Source of the DNA: Micromonospora marina
Lineage (GTDB): Bacteria > Actinomycetota > Actinomycetes > Mycobacteriales > Micromonosporaceae
Length of the DNA stretch: 64,000 bases
Direction of reading: 5' to 3'
Assembly (NCBI RefSeq): GCF_900091565.1
Contig: NZ_FMCV01000020.1
Coordinates: 62,001-126,000, forward strand
Each line of letters begins with the position of its first letter. The first letter of the stretch is position 1. Positions 55,609-63,839 of the stretch are shown piece after piece. Both the position numbers and the translations under genes were made by a program. The notes under the pieces were generated by a model. That model was not told the origin of the DNA. It was given only the letters and a program-made list of their open reading frames with translations, and did no database searches.

Positions 55609-56042
55609 TGCCGATCATGATTGCGATGAGTGACGGAATGGAGCTTCGCTCACACGTGTCGCAGATTTCTCGAACTGTTTCGCGTCGTCGGGAGATGGCC
55701 CCTTCCGGGCTCTCTCCCGATATCGCTTACAACGATGAATAACGGGCGCTTCCGAGACGCTTGTGGTCACGCAGCGTGTCCACTGAGGTGGGTCTTCCCT
55801 CCGTGGTGGATCGCGCGGGTCGGTGCCCGTAGCACCGGCTCGCGCCGGGTGGTGTGCGCCCGCCGCCCGCGGCGCTCACCCGTCGGGAATGGCCGGAGCG
55901 CGTGTTCCGCCGTGTCGCCCTTTTTCTGATCAACTCCCTTTCGCCGAGGTGGCGGCGTGGGAAGGTCGATCACGCGTCACTTCGGCCCGCTGATCCTTGC
56001 CGCCTGCGGGCCGCGTCTCACTCGCGCCCGGCCGGCCCTTGG

Positions 56043-56099
56043 CGAGTGGAACGTCATGGGTGCCTCCGGCCGCGTTTGACACCCGTGGTGTTCCACTCG
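56043..56099. repeat. 57-bp inverted repeat (CGAGTGGAAC arms)
   Basis: Perfect 10-base outer arms and a 5-base inner pair with a 17-base centre. It resembles the other intergenic palindromes in size but shares no sequence with them. Confidence 0.6.
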
Positions 56100-56132
56100 T
56101 CGTGACTTCGCCGATTGGTGGTCGCGACGCAG

Positions 56133-56170
56133 CCACAGCGCCTCGCCGAGATCTCGACGAGGCGCTGTGG
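56133..56170. repeat. 38-bp near-perfect palindrome (CCACAGCGCCTCG arms)
   Basis: The 13-bp arms are perfect, and the 12-base centre contains CGAGATCTCG, itself a palindrome, so the whole can form a long stem or a cruciform. No T-tract follows. Confidence 0.65.
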
Positions 56171-56469
56171 GCGCCGGTGGGAGTGCCGCCCTCGCCGCCT
56201 TTGCTCTGCATCCACGGGAGCACATGGTTACGGAGCGTGCCTGCCGCGTGCGTGGCTGCAGAGCGGACGCGGCGGGGAGAGACGGTGTCGTCGGAGGAGT
56301 GGGGTGAGTGCGGCCCGGAGGTACGGACGGGGCGTTGCCGTGGAGGGAACCGGCGGGGAAGTGGCGGCGCGTTCGCCGACGTCCGGGGCGGCCGGATTGC
56401 GGGTGCGGTGGTTACCGCTGCCCTCGTCAGGGCATGTCGTGCGGGACGACATGACGACGAGGAGGTGCC

Positions 56470-57561
56470 ATGGCCGCCCGCGACGACGCCCACGGTGTCC
56501 ACGACGACACCCGTGACGGGCGCGAGGACGCCCCCGCTGCCCGCGAGGACGCTCCCGCCGGGCCGGGCCGACCGGCCGGGCGGGAGCGCACCGGGCCGGT
56601 GGGGCCGGAGGACGGGCCGGACAGCCCGGCCGATCTGTCGGCCACGGGCTGGATGGCGACGCTCAAGCGGACCGCCCGGGAGTTCCAGGACGACAGCCTG
56701 ACCGACTGGGCGGCCGCGCTCACCTACTACGGTGTGCTCTCCATCTTCCCTGGTCTCCTGGTGCTGATCTCGCTGCTCGGCCTGCTCGGCGACCGGGCCA
56801 CCGAGGGGGTACGGGACACCGTCGGGCAGGCGGTGCCGGAGGAGAACATCCAGCGCATCATCGAGAGCGCGATCGACCAGGCGGGCCAGTCCGGCGGGCT
56901 GGCGAGCATCGCCGCGATCGTCGGTCTGGTGGCGGCGTTCTGGTCGGCCTCCGGTTACATCGCCGCGTTCATGCGCGCCTCGAACAGCATCTACGACGTG
57001 CCGGAGGGGCGGCCGATCTGGAAGACGCTGCCGATACGCCTCGGGGTGACCGCGGTGATCGGCGTGATGCTGCTGATCAGCGCCGTGATCGTGGTGTTCA
57101 CCGGTGGGCTGGCCGAGCAGGCGGGAAACGCGATCGGGCTCGGCGAGACCGCCGTGACGGTGTGGAACATCGCCAAGTGGCCGGTGCTGCTGGTGCTGGT
57201 GAGCCTGATGTTCGCGATCCTCTACTGGGCCTCGCCGAACGCCCGGCACGGCGGCTTCCGCTGGATCAGCCCCGGTGGCGTGCTCGCGGTGGTGCTCTGG
57301 CTGGTGGTGTCCGGCCTGTTCGCGTTCTACGTCAGCAACTTCGGCTCGTACAACAAGACGTACGGCGCGGTGGCCGGCGTGATCATCTTCCTGGTCTGGC
57401 TGTGGCTGAGCAACATCGCCATCCTGCTGGGCGCGGAGTTCGACGCCGAGCTGGAGCGCAGCCGGGCGATCGCCGCCGGGCACCCGGCGGACGAGGAGCC
57501 CTACGTCGAGCTGCGTGACGACCGCAAGCTGCGCAAGAAGGGCGGTGCGCCCTCCCGCTGA
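56470..57561 (+). CDS. YihY/virulence factor BrkB family membrane protein
   Basis: Membrane protein of 363 residues with six hydrophobic helices. The first 55 residues are charged and disordered. FQDDSLTDWAAALTYYGVLSIFP begins the conserved region, and SPNARHGGFRWISPGGVLAV and YNKTYGAVAGVIIFLVWLW lie near the end, both family signatures. Role is not established; it was once misnamed RNase BN. GGAGGTG lies directly before the ATG. The start of a degraded gene follows the stop immediately. Confidence 0.92.
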   Translation: MAARDDAHGVHDDTRDGREDAPAAREDAPAGPGRPAGRERTGPVGPEDGPDSPADLSATGWMATLKRTAREFQDDSLTDWAAALTYYGVLSIFPGLLVLISLLGLLGDRATEGVRDTVGQAVPEENIQRIIESAIDQAGQSGGLASIAAIVGLVAAFWSASGYIAAFMRASNSIYDVPEGRPIWKTLPIRLGVTAVIGVMLLISAVIVVFTGGLAEQAGNAIGLGETAVTVWNIAKWPVLLVLVSLMFAILYWASPNARHGGFRWISPGGVLAVVLWLVVSGLFAFYVSNFGSYNKTYGAVAGVIIFLVWLWLSNIAILLGAEFDAELERSRAIAAGHPADEEPYVELRDDRKLRKKGGAPSR

Positions 57562-57687
57562 CCCGAGATCGCACGCTCGCGGTGGTCGCCGAGTCGGGCA
57601 TCGCGCCGGGCCGGGGGGTGCTCGACCACCTCAACGAGGTGACCGTGGAGCTGGTCCGCGACACCGGCTGCTGGCTGGGCTTCTCGA
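57562..57687 (+). pseudogene. fragment of a TatD-family hydrolase (ebo-type)
   Basis: About 40 codons in one frame read RDRTLAVVAESGIAPGRGV then LDHLNEVTVELVRDTGCWLG, which resembles the middle of the TatD-like hydrolase found in ebo clusters. The N- and C-terminal parts are missing, and the sequence runs into a different gene fragment. It has no start. Recognition is from memory of the family and should be checked. Confidence 0.55.
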
Positions 57688-58412
57688 CACGTACGCGGTG
57701 GCGGTCCGCCGGGCGCTCGGCGCCGGCCGGCTCGGGCTCGGCCTCTGGCTGGCCGCGCCGGTGGCCGCCGCGCTCGCCGCCGACCCGCCGCCGGCTGCGC
57801 CACGAGCTGACCGTACGCGGGCTGGAGGTGGTCACGCTCAACGGCTTCCGGTACGCCGCGTTCCAGGCCCCGGTGGTCAAGGGCGCGGTGAACCACCCGG
57901 ACTGGACCACGCCGCAAGCGGCCGGCGTACACGCTGGACCTGGCCCGGGTGCTTGCCGACCTGCTGCCCGACGATGCCGTTCGTAGCTCGGTGTCGACGG
58001 GACAAGCACGCGAGGTATTCTCAGACATGGATACCGACCGTCTCGGGATCTGCGTGGATCTCGCTGACCCGGCGTGCGCCTGGGAGCAGCCGGCGGATGC
58101 CCTGGCCGGGCTGCGTGCCGCCGGGCTGCCGGTGGTGAAGATCCAGGTGTCCGCAGCCGTCGAGTCGCCCGACCCGGCCGATCCGGCGTACGCGGCCGAC
58201 GACCTCGACGCCGCACTCGACGCGCGGTTACCTGGGGCGTGGCGGGTGCACTACCACGTGCCGTTGCACGCCCCGCCCGAGCCGCCGCCGCGCTTTACGG
58301 TGCCGGTGCTGCGCGAGGCGCTGGCCGGGCCGCGATCCGGCCCCGGGTGGAGGCCACCGACGTGAAGGCGTTGCTGCTCGAACTCGCCGGACCGGCCTGG
58401 GAGGCACCATGA
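57688..58412 (+). pseudogene. decayed eboE-like gene with frameshifts and internal deletions
   Basis: Segments resembling EboE, a TIM-barrel protein of the ebo metabolite-traffic cluster, follow one another in three frames. They include GRLGLGLWLAAPVAAALA, RGLEVVTLNGFRYAAFQAP, DLARVLADLLPDDAV, DTDRLGICVDL, AGLPVVKIQVSAA and GAWRVHYHVPLHAPPEP. About 90 residues are missing between the fourth block and what precedes it and about 40 before the last. The final frame ends at TGA 58410-58412, overlapping the polyprenyl synthase ATG, which points to an ancestral operon. Confidence 0.6.
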
Positions 58413-59476
58413 CCGTAACCGTCGCACCGACCGATCCGGCCCTGCTGCGGGGCCGCTTCGACGCCGCGCTAGCCGCGTTCCTGGACGCGCGAGAGCCGGA
58501 TCGGCCGGACGACGGTACGGGGGCCGTCCACACCGCGCTGCGCTGGTTCGTCCTGGCCGGCGGCAAGCGGATGCGCCCGCTGTTCTGTTACTGGGGCTGG
58601 CGGGGGTTCGGTGGCCCGGACACCTCGCCGATCGTGGTCGCCGCGGCGTCGCTGGAGCTGTTCCACGCGTTCGCGCTGATCCACGACGACATCGTGGACC
58701 GCAGCGACCGCCGCCGGGGCGCGCCGACGCTGCACCGGCTCTTCGCGGACCTGCACGCCCGCTGCGGCTGGCCGGGCGACCCGGCGGCGTACGGTCGGCA
58801 GGCGGCGGTGCTCTGCGGTGACCTCTGTGCCAGCTGGTCGGCGCAGATGTTCCACGGGTGCGGGTTGCCGCCCGAGCGGCTGCGCCGGGGGCACCTGCTG
58901 CTGGCGCGGATGCGCTCGGAGGTGATCGCGGGGGAGTACCTGGACGTGGTCGGGGCGGCCGGGGACGGCTCGGTGGCGAACGCACTCACCGTGGTGCGGC
59001 TGAAGACGGCCCGCTACACGGTGACCCGCCCGGTGCAGATCGGCGCCGCGCTCGCCGGTGCAGCGCCGGAGGAGGTGGCCGCGCTGGCCGGGTTCGGCGA
59101 CCCGCTCGGGGACGCGTTCCAGCTCCGCGACGACCTGCTCGGTGTCTTCGGTGATCCGTCGGTGACCGGCAAGTCCAACCTGGACGATTTGCGGGAGGGA
59201 AAGCCGACGGTGTTGCTGGCGCTGACCCGGGCGTCCGCCTCCCCGGCCGCCGTGGCCCGGCTGGCAGAGCTGGTCGGCGATCCCGGCCTCGACCAGGCGG
59301 GCGCGGCCGAGGTGCGGGGCGTCGTGGAGGAGTGCGGCGCCCGGGAGGCGGTGGAGCGGATGATCCGCACCCGGGCCGACGCCGCACTGGTCGCGCTGGA
59401 CGCGCTGCCGCTGGCGGAGCCGGCGCGACGGGTGCTGGCCGCGCTCGCGGAGCGGGCGGTCGACCGCCACGAGTGA
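58409..59476 (+). CDS. polyprenyl synthetase (trans-isoprenyl diphosphate synthase)
   Basis: Condenses isopentenyl diphosphate onto an allylic diphosphate in trans. The 355-residue chain has the first Asp-rich motif DDIVD at residues 93-97 and the second in FQLRDDLLGVFGD. The GGKRMRPLFCYWGW stretch binds substrate. Upstream remains of an ebo-like cluster suggest the product once fed a UbiA-type prenyltransferase of that cluster; this is inferred. Chain length is not predictable. No independent ribosome binding site is seen; the ATG overlaps the pseudogene stop. Confidence 0.92.
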   Translation: MTVTVAPTDPALLRGRFDAALAAFLDAREPDRPDDGTGAVHTALRWFVLAGGKRMRPLFCYWGWRGFGGPDTSPIVVAAASLELFHAFALIHDDIVDRSDRRRGAPTLHRLFADLHARCGWPGDPAAYGRQAAVLCGDLCASWSAQMFHGCGLPPERLRRGHLLLARMRSEVIAGEYLDVVGAAGDGSVANALTVVRLKTARYTVTRPVQIGAALAGAAPEEVAALAGFGDPLGDAFQLRDDLLGVFGDPSVTGKSNLDDLREGKPTVLLALTRASASPAAVARLAELVGDPGLDQAGAAEVRGVVEECGAREAVERMIRTRADAALVALDALPLAEPARRVLAALAERAVDRHE

Positions 59477-59740
59477 CACCCACTTGTCGCTTGGCGCCAC
59501 GGTGAAGCTCGATGACCGGGCCCACGCCGCCACCGCGCACCTGCCCCAGCGCTGGACCCTGCCCTGACGGAGCCATAGAGTGGAGGCGGCGACCGCGAGG
59601 TGGCCGGTGACCCGGCGGGAGGCGCAACCCCTCCGGGAGCAGACGCTCCGGCGTCCACCGGTGCCCACGCGCCGCCGCCTCCGGTCGTCCTCGCCCCGGT
59701 CCGCGACGGAATCCCCCATCACCACAGGGGAGAAGGACAA

Positions 59741-60751
59741 ATGGCGCGACCCATCACGCTCTTCACCGGCCAGTGGGCCGATCTGCCGTTCGACGAGGTC
59801 TGCCGGCTCGCCGCCGAGTGGGGCTACGACGGGCTGGAGATCGCCTGCTGGGGCGACCACTTCGAGGTGGACCGGGCGCTCGCCGACGACTCGTACGTGG
59901 AGCGCAAGCGGGCCACCCTCGCCAAGCACAACCTCCAGGTGTTCGCCGTCTCCAACCACCTGGTCGGGCAGGCCGTCTGCGACCACCCGATCGACGAGCG
60001 GCACCAGGACATCCTGCCGGCCCGCATCTGGGGCGACGGCGAGCCGGAAGGCGTACGGCAGCGGGCCGCCGAGGAGATCAAGGACACCGCGCGGGCGGCG
60101 GCGAAGCTCGGCGTCCGCACGGTCGTCGGCTTCACCGGCTCGTCCATCTGGCACACGGTGGCGATGTTCCCGCCGGTGCCGCCGGCCATGATCGAGCGCG
60201 GCTACCAGGACTTCGCCGACAGGTGGAACCCGATCCTGGACGTGTTCGACGAGGTGGGGGTGCGGTTCGCGCACGAGGTGCACCCCAGCGAGATCGCCTA
60301 CGACTACTGGACCACGAAGCGCACGCTGGAGGCGATCGGGCACCGGGAGGCGTTCGGGCTCAACTGGGATCCGTCGCACTTCGTCTGGCAGGAACTGGAC
60401 CCGGTGAACTTCATCTTCGACTTCGCCGACCGGATCTACCACGTGGACTGCAAGGACGCGAAGGTCCGTACCGGCGACGGGCGGCGGGGCCGGCTCTCCT
60501 CCCACCTGCCCTGGGCCGACCTGCGGCGCGGCTGGGACTTCGTCTCCACCGGCCACGGCGACGTGCCGTGGGAGGACTGCTTCCGGGCGCTGAACGCGAT
60601 CGGCTACGACGGCCCGATCTCGGTCGAGTGGGAGGACGCCGGCATGGACCGCCTGGTCGGCGCGCCGGAGGCACTCCAGTTCGTCCGCCGCCTGGCGTTC
60701 GACGCCCCGAGCGCCGCTTTCGACGCGGCGTTCAGCAGCAGCCGCGACTGA
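59741..60751 (+). CDS. sugar phosphate isomerase/epimerase (TIM-barrel, IolE-like)
   Basis: Xylose-isomerase-like TIM-barrel protein of 336 residues. Metal ligands typical of the family are in FAHEVHPSEIAYDYW, LNWDPSHFVWQ, YHVDCKDAKV and SVEWEDAGMDR. Related genes usually neighbour a Gfo/Idh oxidoreductase or ebo genes; here only remnants surround it. GGGGAGAAGGA lies directly before the ATG at 59741. Substrate is unknown. Confidence 0.9.
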   Translation: MARPITLFTGQWADLPFDEVCRLAAEWGYDGLEIACWGDHFEVDRALADDSYVERKRATLAKHNLQVFAVSNHLVGQAVCDHPIDERHQDILPARIWGDGEPEGVRQRAAEEIKDTARAAAKLGVRTVVGFTGSSIWHTVAMFPPVPPAMIERGYQDFADRWNPILDVFDEVGVRFAHEVHPSEIAYDYWTTKRTLEAIGHREAFGLNWDPSHFVWQELDPVNFIFDFADRIYHVDCKDAKVRTGDGRRGRLSSHLPWADLRRGWDFVSTGHGDVPWEDCFRALNAIGYDGPISVEWEDAGMDRLVGAPEALQFVRRLAFDAPSAAFDAAFSSSRD

Positions 60752-60755
60752 CCGG

Positions 60756-60936
60756 TCAGCGGGCGGCGTAGACCTGGTCGCTGACCAGGCGCGCCGCCCC
60801 GACCAGGCCGGCGCGGCAACCGGGCCCGGGGCGGGCCGAGGAGGTCGGCCAGCTCGACCCGGGAGCGAGGGCCGTCGTCGCGCGGCAGGCGCAGCAGTCG
60901 CGCCTGATCCGCCGTCTCCGGTCCGAGCATCGGCAT
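60756..60936 (-). pseudogene. remnant of a ROK-family regulator
   Basis: The N-terminal part after an intact ribosome binding site (GGGGAGGTGG) reads ETADQARLLRLPRDDGPRSR and VELADLLGPPR, the helix-turn-helix region of ROK/NagC regulators. It joins in another frame to GCRAGLVGAARLVSDQVYAA, which looks like a ROK C-terminus, followed by a stop. More than 300 residues between the two are missing. A frameshifted peptide of up to 110 residues could be made but would not be functional. It lies directly opposite the end of the isomerase gene. Confidence 0.65.
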
Positions 60937-60988
60937 GTGGCCACCTCCCCACGGAGAACGTGCCACATCCGTGCCCGCGCACACGGGA

Positions 60989-61020
60989 GCGGGCCGGTCA
61001 CCCGGAGGTGACCGGCCCGC
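60989..61020 (-). terminator. hairpin with a perfect 14-bp stem
   Basis: Arms GCGGGCCGGTCACC (60989-61002) and complement (61007-61020), with loop CGGA. It follows the YtxH-like gene on the minus strand by 12 bases, so it probably ends that transcript. No strong T-tract. Confidence 0.7.
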
Positions 61021-61032
61021 TGTCCGTCTGCA

Positions 61033-61419
61033 TCAGAGCGTGTTGCCGGTGCTGGACGGCTTGGTGCTCGTGCCGGTCGTGGTCGAGCCGGACGCGCTGG
61101 TCGAGCCCGTGCCGTTGGCGCTGCGGCTGCCGACCGCGGCCGGCGTGCCGGCGAACGGCTTGTCGGCGTCGGTCATGCCCGGCTTGCCACCGTTGGTGGC
61201 GAGCTTCTCGCCGATCTTGGTCTGCCCCAGCTTGTCCTTGCCCTCCGAGTAGAGCCGGGTCGCCTGGGCCTGCGCGACCCCGGCCGCCTCCTGGACGGTC
61301 GGGTGGTCGAGCACCTTGCGCCCGCGGACCACCAGCTCCTCGTACTTCTCCCGGCCGGCACGGGCGCCCAGGACGAATCCCGCAGCCAGCCCGCCAAGAA
61401 ACATGATCTTTCCGCGCAT
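61033..61419 (-). CDS. YtxH-like small protein with a membrane segment
   Basis: Predicted 128-residue protein. The start MRGKIMFLGGLAAGFVLGARAGREKYEEL has one hydrophobic segment and the GRAGREKYEEL-like end seen in YtxH-type proteins. It continues as a helix and ends in a Ser/Thr/Gly-rich, probably disordered tail of about 45 residues. GGAAGGAGC precedes the ATG. The role is unknown; YtxH relatives are linked to stress in other bacteria. Confidence 0.8.
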   Translation of the reverse strand: MRGKIMFLGGLAAGFVLGARAGREKYEELVVRGRKVLDHPTVQEAAGVAQAQATRLYSEGKDKLGQTKIGEKLATNGGKPGMTDADKPFAGTPAAVGSRSANGTGSTSASGSTTTGTSTKPSSTGNTL

Positions 61420-61687
61420 GGCGGCTCCTTCCGTACCTGACGCTCTCGCCGGTCTCCGCCAGCTCGGCGGAACGACCGTCTCGCGCCTGCGTTCTCTGTC
61501 GACGGCTAACTACCCATCCTGCTCTCCGCTCATGCCTCCCTGTGCCGAGATGACGATTTGTCCGTAATCTTGGTGCGTCAGCCGGTCCGGCCCTCCTCCG
61601 GTAACCCCCTGGCGCACCACCCCCCGATGTCCTGTACTCTTGTCCCCGTCGCACGGAGCGGAGAGATCCGGACCGTGCGGTGCACGG

Positions 61688-61760
61688 TCCCCTGTAGCTC
61701 AATTGGCAGAGCAGCCGGCTGTTAACCGGCAGGTTATTGGTTCGAGTCCAATCGGGGGAG
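61688..61760 (+). tRNA. tRNA-Asn (anticodon GTT)
   Basis: A complete cloverleaf with acceptor TCCCCTG/CGGGGGA, D-arm around TAGCTCAATTGGCAGAGC, anticodon stem-loop CCGGCTGTTAACCGG and T-arm ATTGGTTCGAGTCCAAT. The anticodon GTT reads Asn codons. CCA is not encoded. Length is 73 bases. A possible -10 (TACTCT) lies about 50 bases upstream. Confidence 0.95.
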
Positions 61761-61937
61761 CCTCGCTCCACGTCACGCCCGTCGGCATCGTCGGCGGGCG
61801 TTCGTCGTTCCCGCGCCCCGCCCGCGCCCCGGGCTGCCCGGTTTCCGCCCCCGGCTCCTCGTTCGCCCGGCAGGATGGTCGGCGTCGACCTAGACTCCCA
61901 CTGCGTCGATTGATGCGTCGATTCGAGGACGGTGGAG

Positions 61938-62174
61938 ATGGCCCACTTCGCCGAGGTGCCCAGCGCCGAGGCGCTCGCCGTGCTGCCGCTCGTGGTGCCC
62001 GTCGGGCTGGGCGTGGCGGTCGCCGTCGGCGTCCTGCTGGACACCGTCGTGGTCCGCTCGCCGCTGGTGCCCGCGCCCGCGTACGACATCGGGCCGGAGG
62101 TCTGGTGGCCGGGCCGGTTGTCGCGGTCGCACCGCGCGGGCGACCCCGCCGGGGCGGGGGTGGACCGTGCCTGA
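61938..62174 (+). pseudogene. C-terminal remnant of an MMPL-family transporter
   Basis: A 78-codon open frame whose product is the last membrane helices of MMPL/RND-type lipid exporters: VAVAVGVLLDTVVVRSPLVP and YDIGPEVWWPGRLSR match the conserved end of the family. The remaining 600 or more residues of a normal MMPL protein are missing, and no ribosome binding site typical of a full gene is seen beyond GGTGGAG. It overlaps the following oxidoreductase gene by 8 bases. Confidence 0.6.
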
Positions 62175-63402
62175 CCCGGACGTGGTGATCGTCGGCGGCG
62201 GCCTGGCCGGCCTCGCCGCGGCCCGGCGGCTGCACCGCGCCGGCGTGCCGTGGCGGCTGCTGGAGGCGGGCGACCGACTCGGCGGGCGGGTCGCCACCGA
62301 CCGCGTCGACGGGTTCCTGCTGGACCGGGGCTTCCAGGTGCTGAACACCGCGTACCCGCGCCTGTCCGGCCTGGTCGACGTCGGCACTCTCGGCCTGGGC
62401 TGGTTCACCTCCGGCGTGCTGGTGCGCCGCGGCGACCGCCTGGAACGTCTGGTCAACCCGCTGCGCGAACCCACCGGCGCACCCGGCACGCTCACTGCGG
62501 GCATCGGATCGCTGACCGACCGGTTGCGGTTCGCCGCGCTCGCCGCCGGCTACGCCACAGCGCCGGTCGGGCGGCTGCTCGGCACACCCGAGACCAGCGC
62601 CGAGAAGGCGCTGCGCCGGGCCGGGCTCTCCGACGCGATCATCGAGGAACTGCTCCGGCCCTTCCTGTCCGGCGTGCTGCTCGACCGTGAGCTGGCCACC
62701 TCCAGCCACGTCCTCGCGGTCATCATGCGCTCCTTCGCCAGGGGCCGGATCGGCCTGCCCGCGGACGGGATGCAGGCGCTGCCGAAGGCGCTCGCCGCGC
62801 CGCTTCCTGCCGAGCTGATCGAGCTGAACACCCCGGTCACCGAGGTCGCGCCCGGCCGGGTCCGCACCCCCTCCGGCGAGATCGCGTGCCGCGCCGTCGT
62901 GGTCGCCGTCGATCCGCCCGCGGCGGCCACGCTGCTGCCCGGCCTCGATCGGGTACGCATGCACGCGTACACGACCTACTACCACCGCACCGGCACGGCG
63001 CCGCTGGACGAGCCGATCCTGCTGCTCGACGGCGACCGGCGCGAACTCGTCGCCAACACGGTGGTGATCAGCCGGGCCGCGCCCACGTACGCGCCGGACG
63101 GCCAGCACCTGGTCGCCACCTCGGTGGTCGGCCCGCAGGCCCCGCCGGAACCGGTGATCCGGCGCGAACTGGACCGCCTCTACGGCCGCTCCACCGCCGA
63201 CTGGACCCACCTCACCACTGTCACAGTGCCGGATGCGCTCCCCGCCGCCCCGCCACCGCAGGGCCGGCTGCGCAAGCCGGTGGCGCTCGGCGACGGCCTG
63301 TACGTGGCCGGGGACCACCGGGACAGCCCGTCCATCCAGGGGGCGCTCGCCAGCGGGTGGCGTACGGTCGGCGAGGTCCTCGCGGCGTTGCGGCGCGCCT
63401 GA
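62167..63402 (+). CDS. NAD(P)/FAD-dependent oxidoreductase, flavin amine oxidase-like
   Basis: FAD flavoprotein of 411 residues. The Rossmann motif VIVGGGLAGLAAARRL and the LLEAGDRLGGRVATD strand bind FAD; VAGDHRDSPSIQGALASGWR near the end is the second FAD contact typical of phytoene-desaturase and amine-oxidase families. The substrate is unknown. The GTG start overlaps the MMPL remnant by 8 bases. It is followed by a tRNA gene on the same strand. Confidence 0.92.
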   Translation: MPDPDVVIVGGGLAGLAAARRLHRAGVPWRLLEAGDRLGGRVATDRVDGFLLDRGFQVLNTAYPRLSGLVDVGTLGLGWFTSGVLVRRGDRLERLVNPLREPTGAPGTLTAGIGSLTDRLRFAALAAGYATAPVGRLLGTPETSAEKALRRAGLSDAIIEELLRPFLSGVLLDRELATSSHVLAVIMRSFARGRIGLPADGMQALPKALAAPLPAELIELNTPVTEVAPGRVRTPSGEIACRAVVVAVDPPAAATLLPGLDRVRMHAYTTYYHRTGTAPLDEPILLLDGDRRELVANTVVISRAAPTYAPDGQHLVATSVVGPQAPPEPVIRRELDRLYGRSTADWTHLTTVTVPDALPAAPPPQGRLRKPVALGDGLYVAGDHRDSPSIQGALASGWRTVGEVLAALRRA

Positions 63403-63526
63403 GCGATTGGTCGGCGGGTTGCGCGTTGTTATCCTCGCGTTGCCCATCGTGCTGTCGCGGCCGTGTTTCCGCCCGGTAGGTGGTGGTCCGCGCAACGATC
63501 GGCGGGTTACGATCCGGCGCGGTCAC

Positions 63527-63603
63527 GGGGCGGTAGCTCAGCCGGTTAGAGCAGGGGACTCATAATCCCTCGGTCGCGGGTTCGAACCCCGCCCGCCCCA
63601 CCA
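63527..63603 (+). tRNA. tRNA with CAT anticodon, elongator Met probable
   Basis: A complete cloverleaf with acceptor GGGGCGG/CCGCCCC, anticodon loop CTCATAA, T-arm GCGGGTTCGAACCCCGC and encoded CCA. Total is 77 bases including CCA. The anticodon CAT fits elongator tRNA-Met; tRNA-Ile2 with a lysidine-modified C34 cannot be excluded from sequence alone. It is not the initiator type by acceptor stem. A possible -10 (TACGAT) lies about 14-20 bases upstream. Confidence 0.93.
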
Positions 63604-63839
63604 GGCCATTCCCCTGGGCGATAGTGCTGTCGGGGAGACCCGGACGTGCCGCGTCGACGTCCGGACCGACGCCTCTCCGTCCGCCCCGGGTTCGCAGCAG
63701 CGCGGTCGGGTGCCCGGCCGAGGCCGGCGGGTGGGCTACCCCGCCGGGTCGTCACCAGCCCGGCGGGGGAGAGCCTGGTCAACGACGCGTCCGGCACCGG
63801 CGTGGCAGGGTGCGAGACCACCGGGGCTGGAGAGTGCGG

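Larger units (their letters stand above)
55609..56469. other. 860-base gene-free region with three hairpins
   Basis: No reading frame here has a credible start and coding character. Inverted repeats lie at 55688-55720 (TCGGGAGA arms), 56043-56099 (perfect CGAGTGGAAC arms plus an inner GGGTG/CACCC pair) and 56133-56170 (perfect 13-bp CCACAGCGCCTCG arms). The part near 55620-55760 is clearly richer in A and T than its surroundings and may hold the promoter of the TRAP operon. It could be the remains of a lost gene or an RNA-coding stretch; neither is demonstrated. Confidence 0.6.

Noticed and set aside
63604..63839. Integration site or small gene after the tRNA
   Set aside because: The only frames are Arg/Pro-rich and lack ribosome binding sites. 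No repeat of the tRNA 3' end is present in the window.
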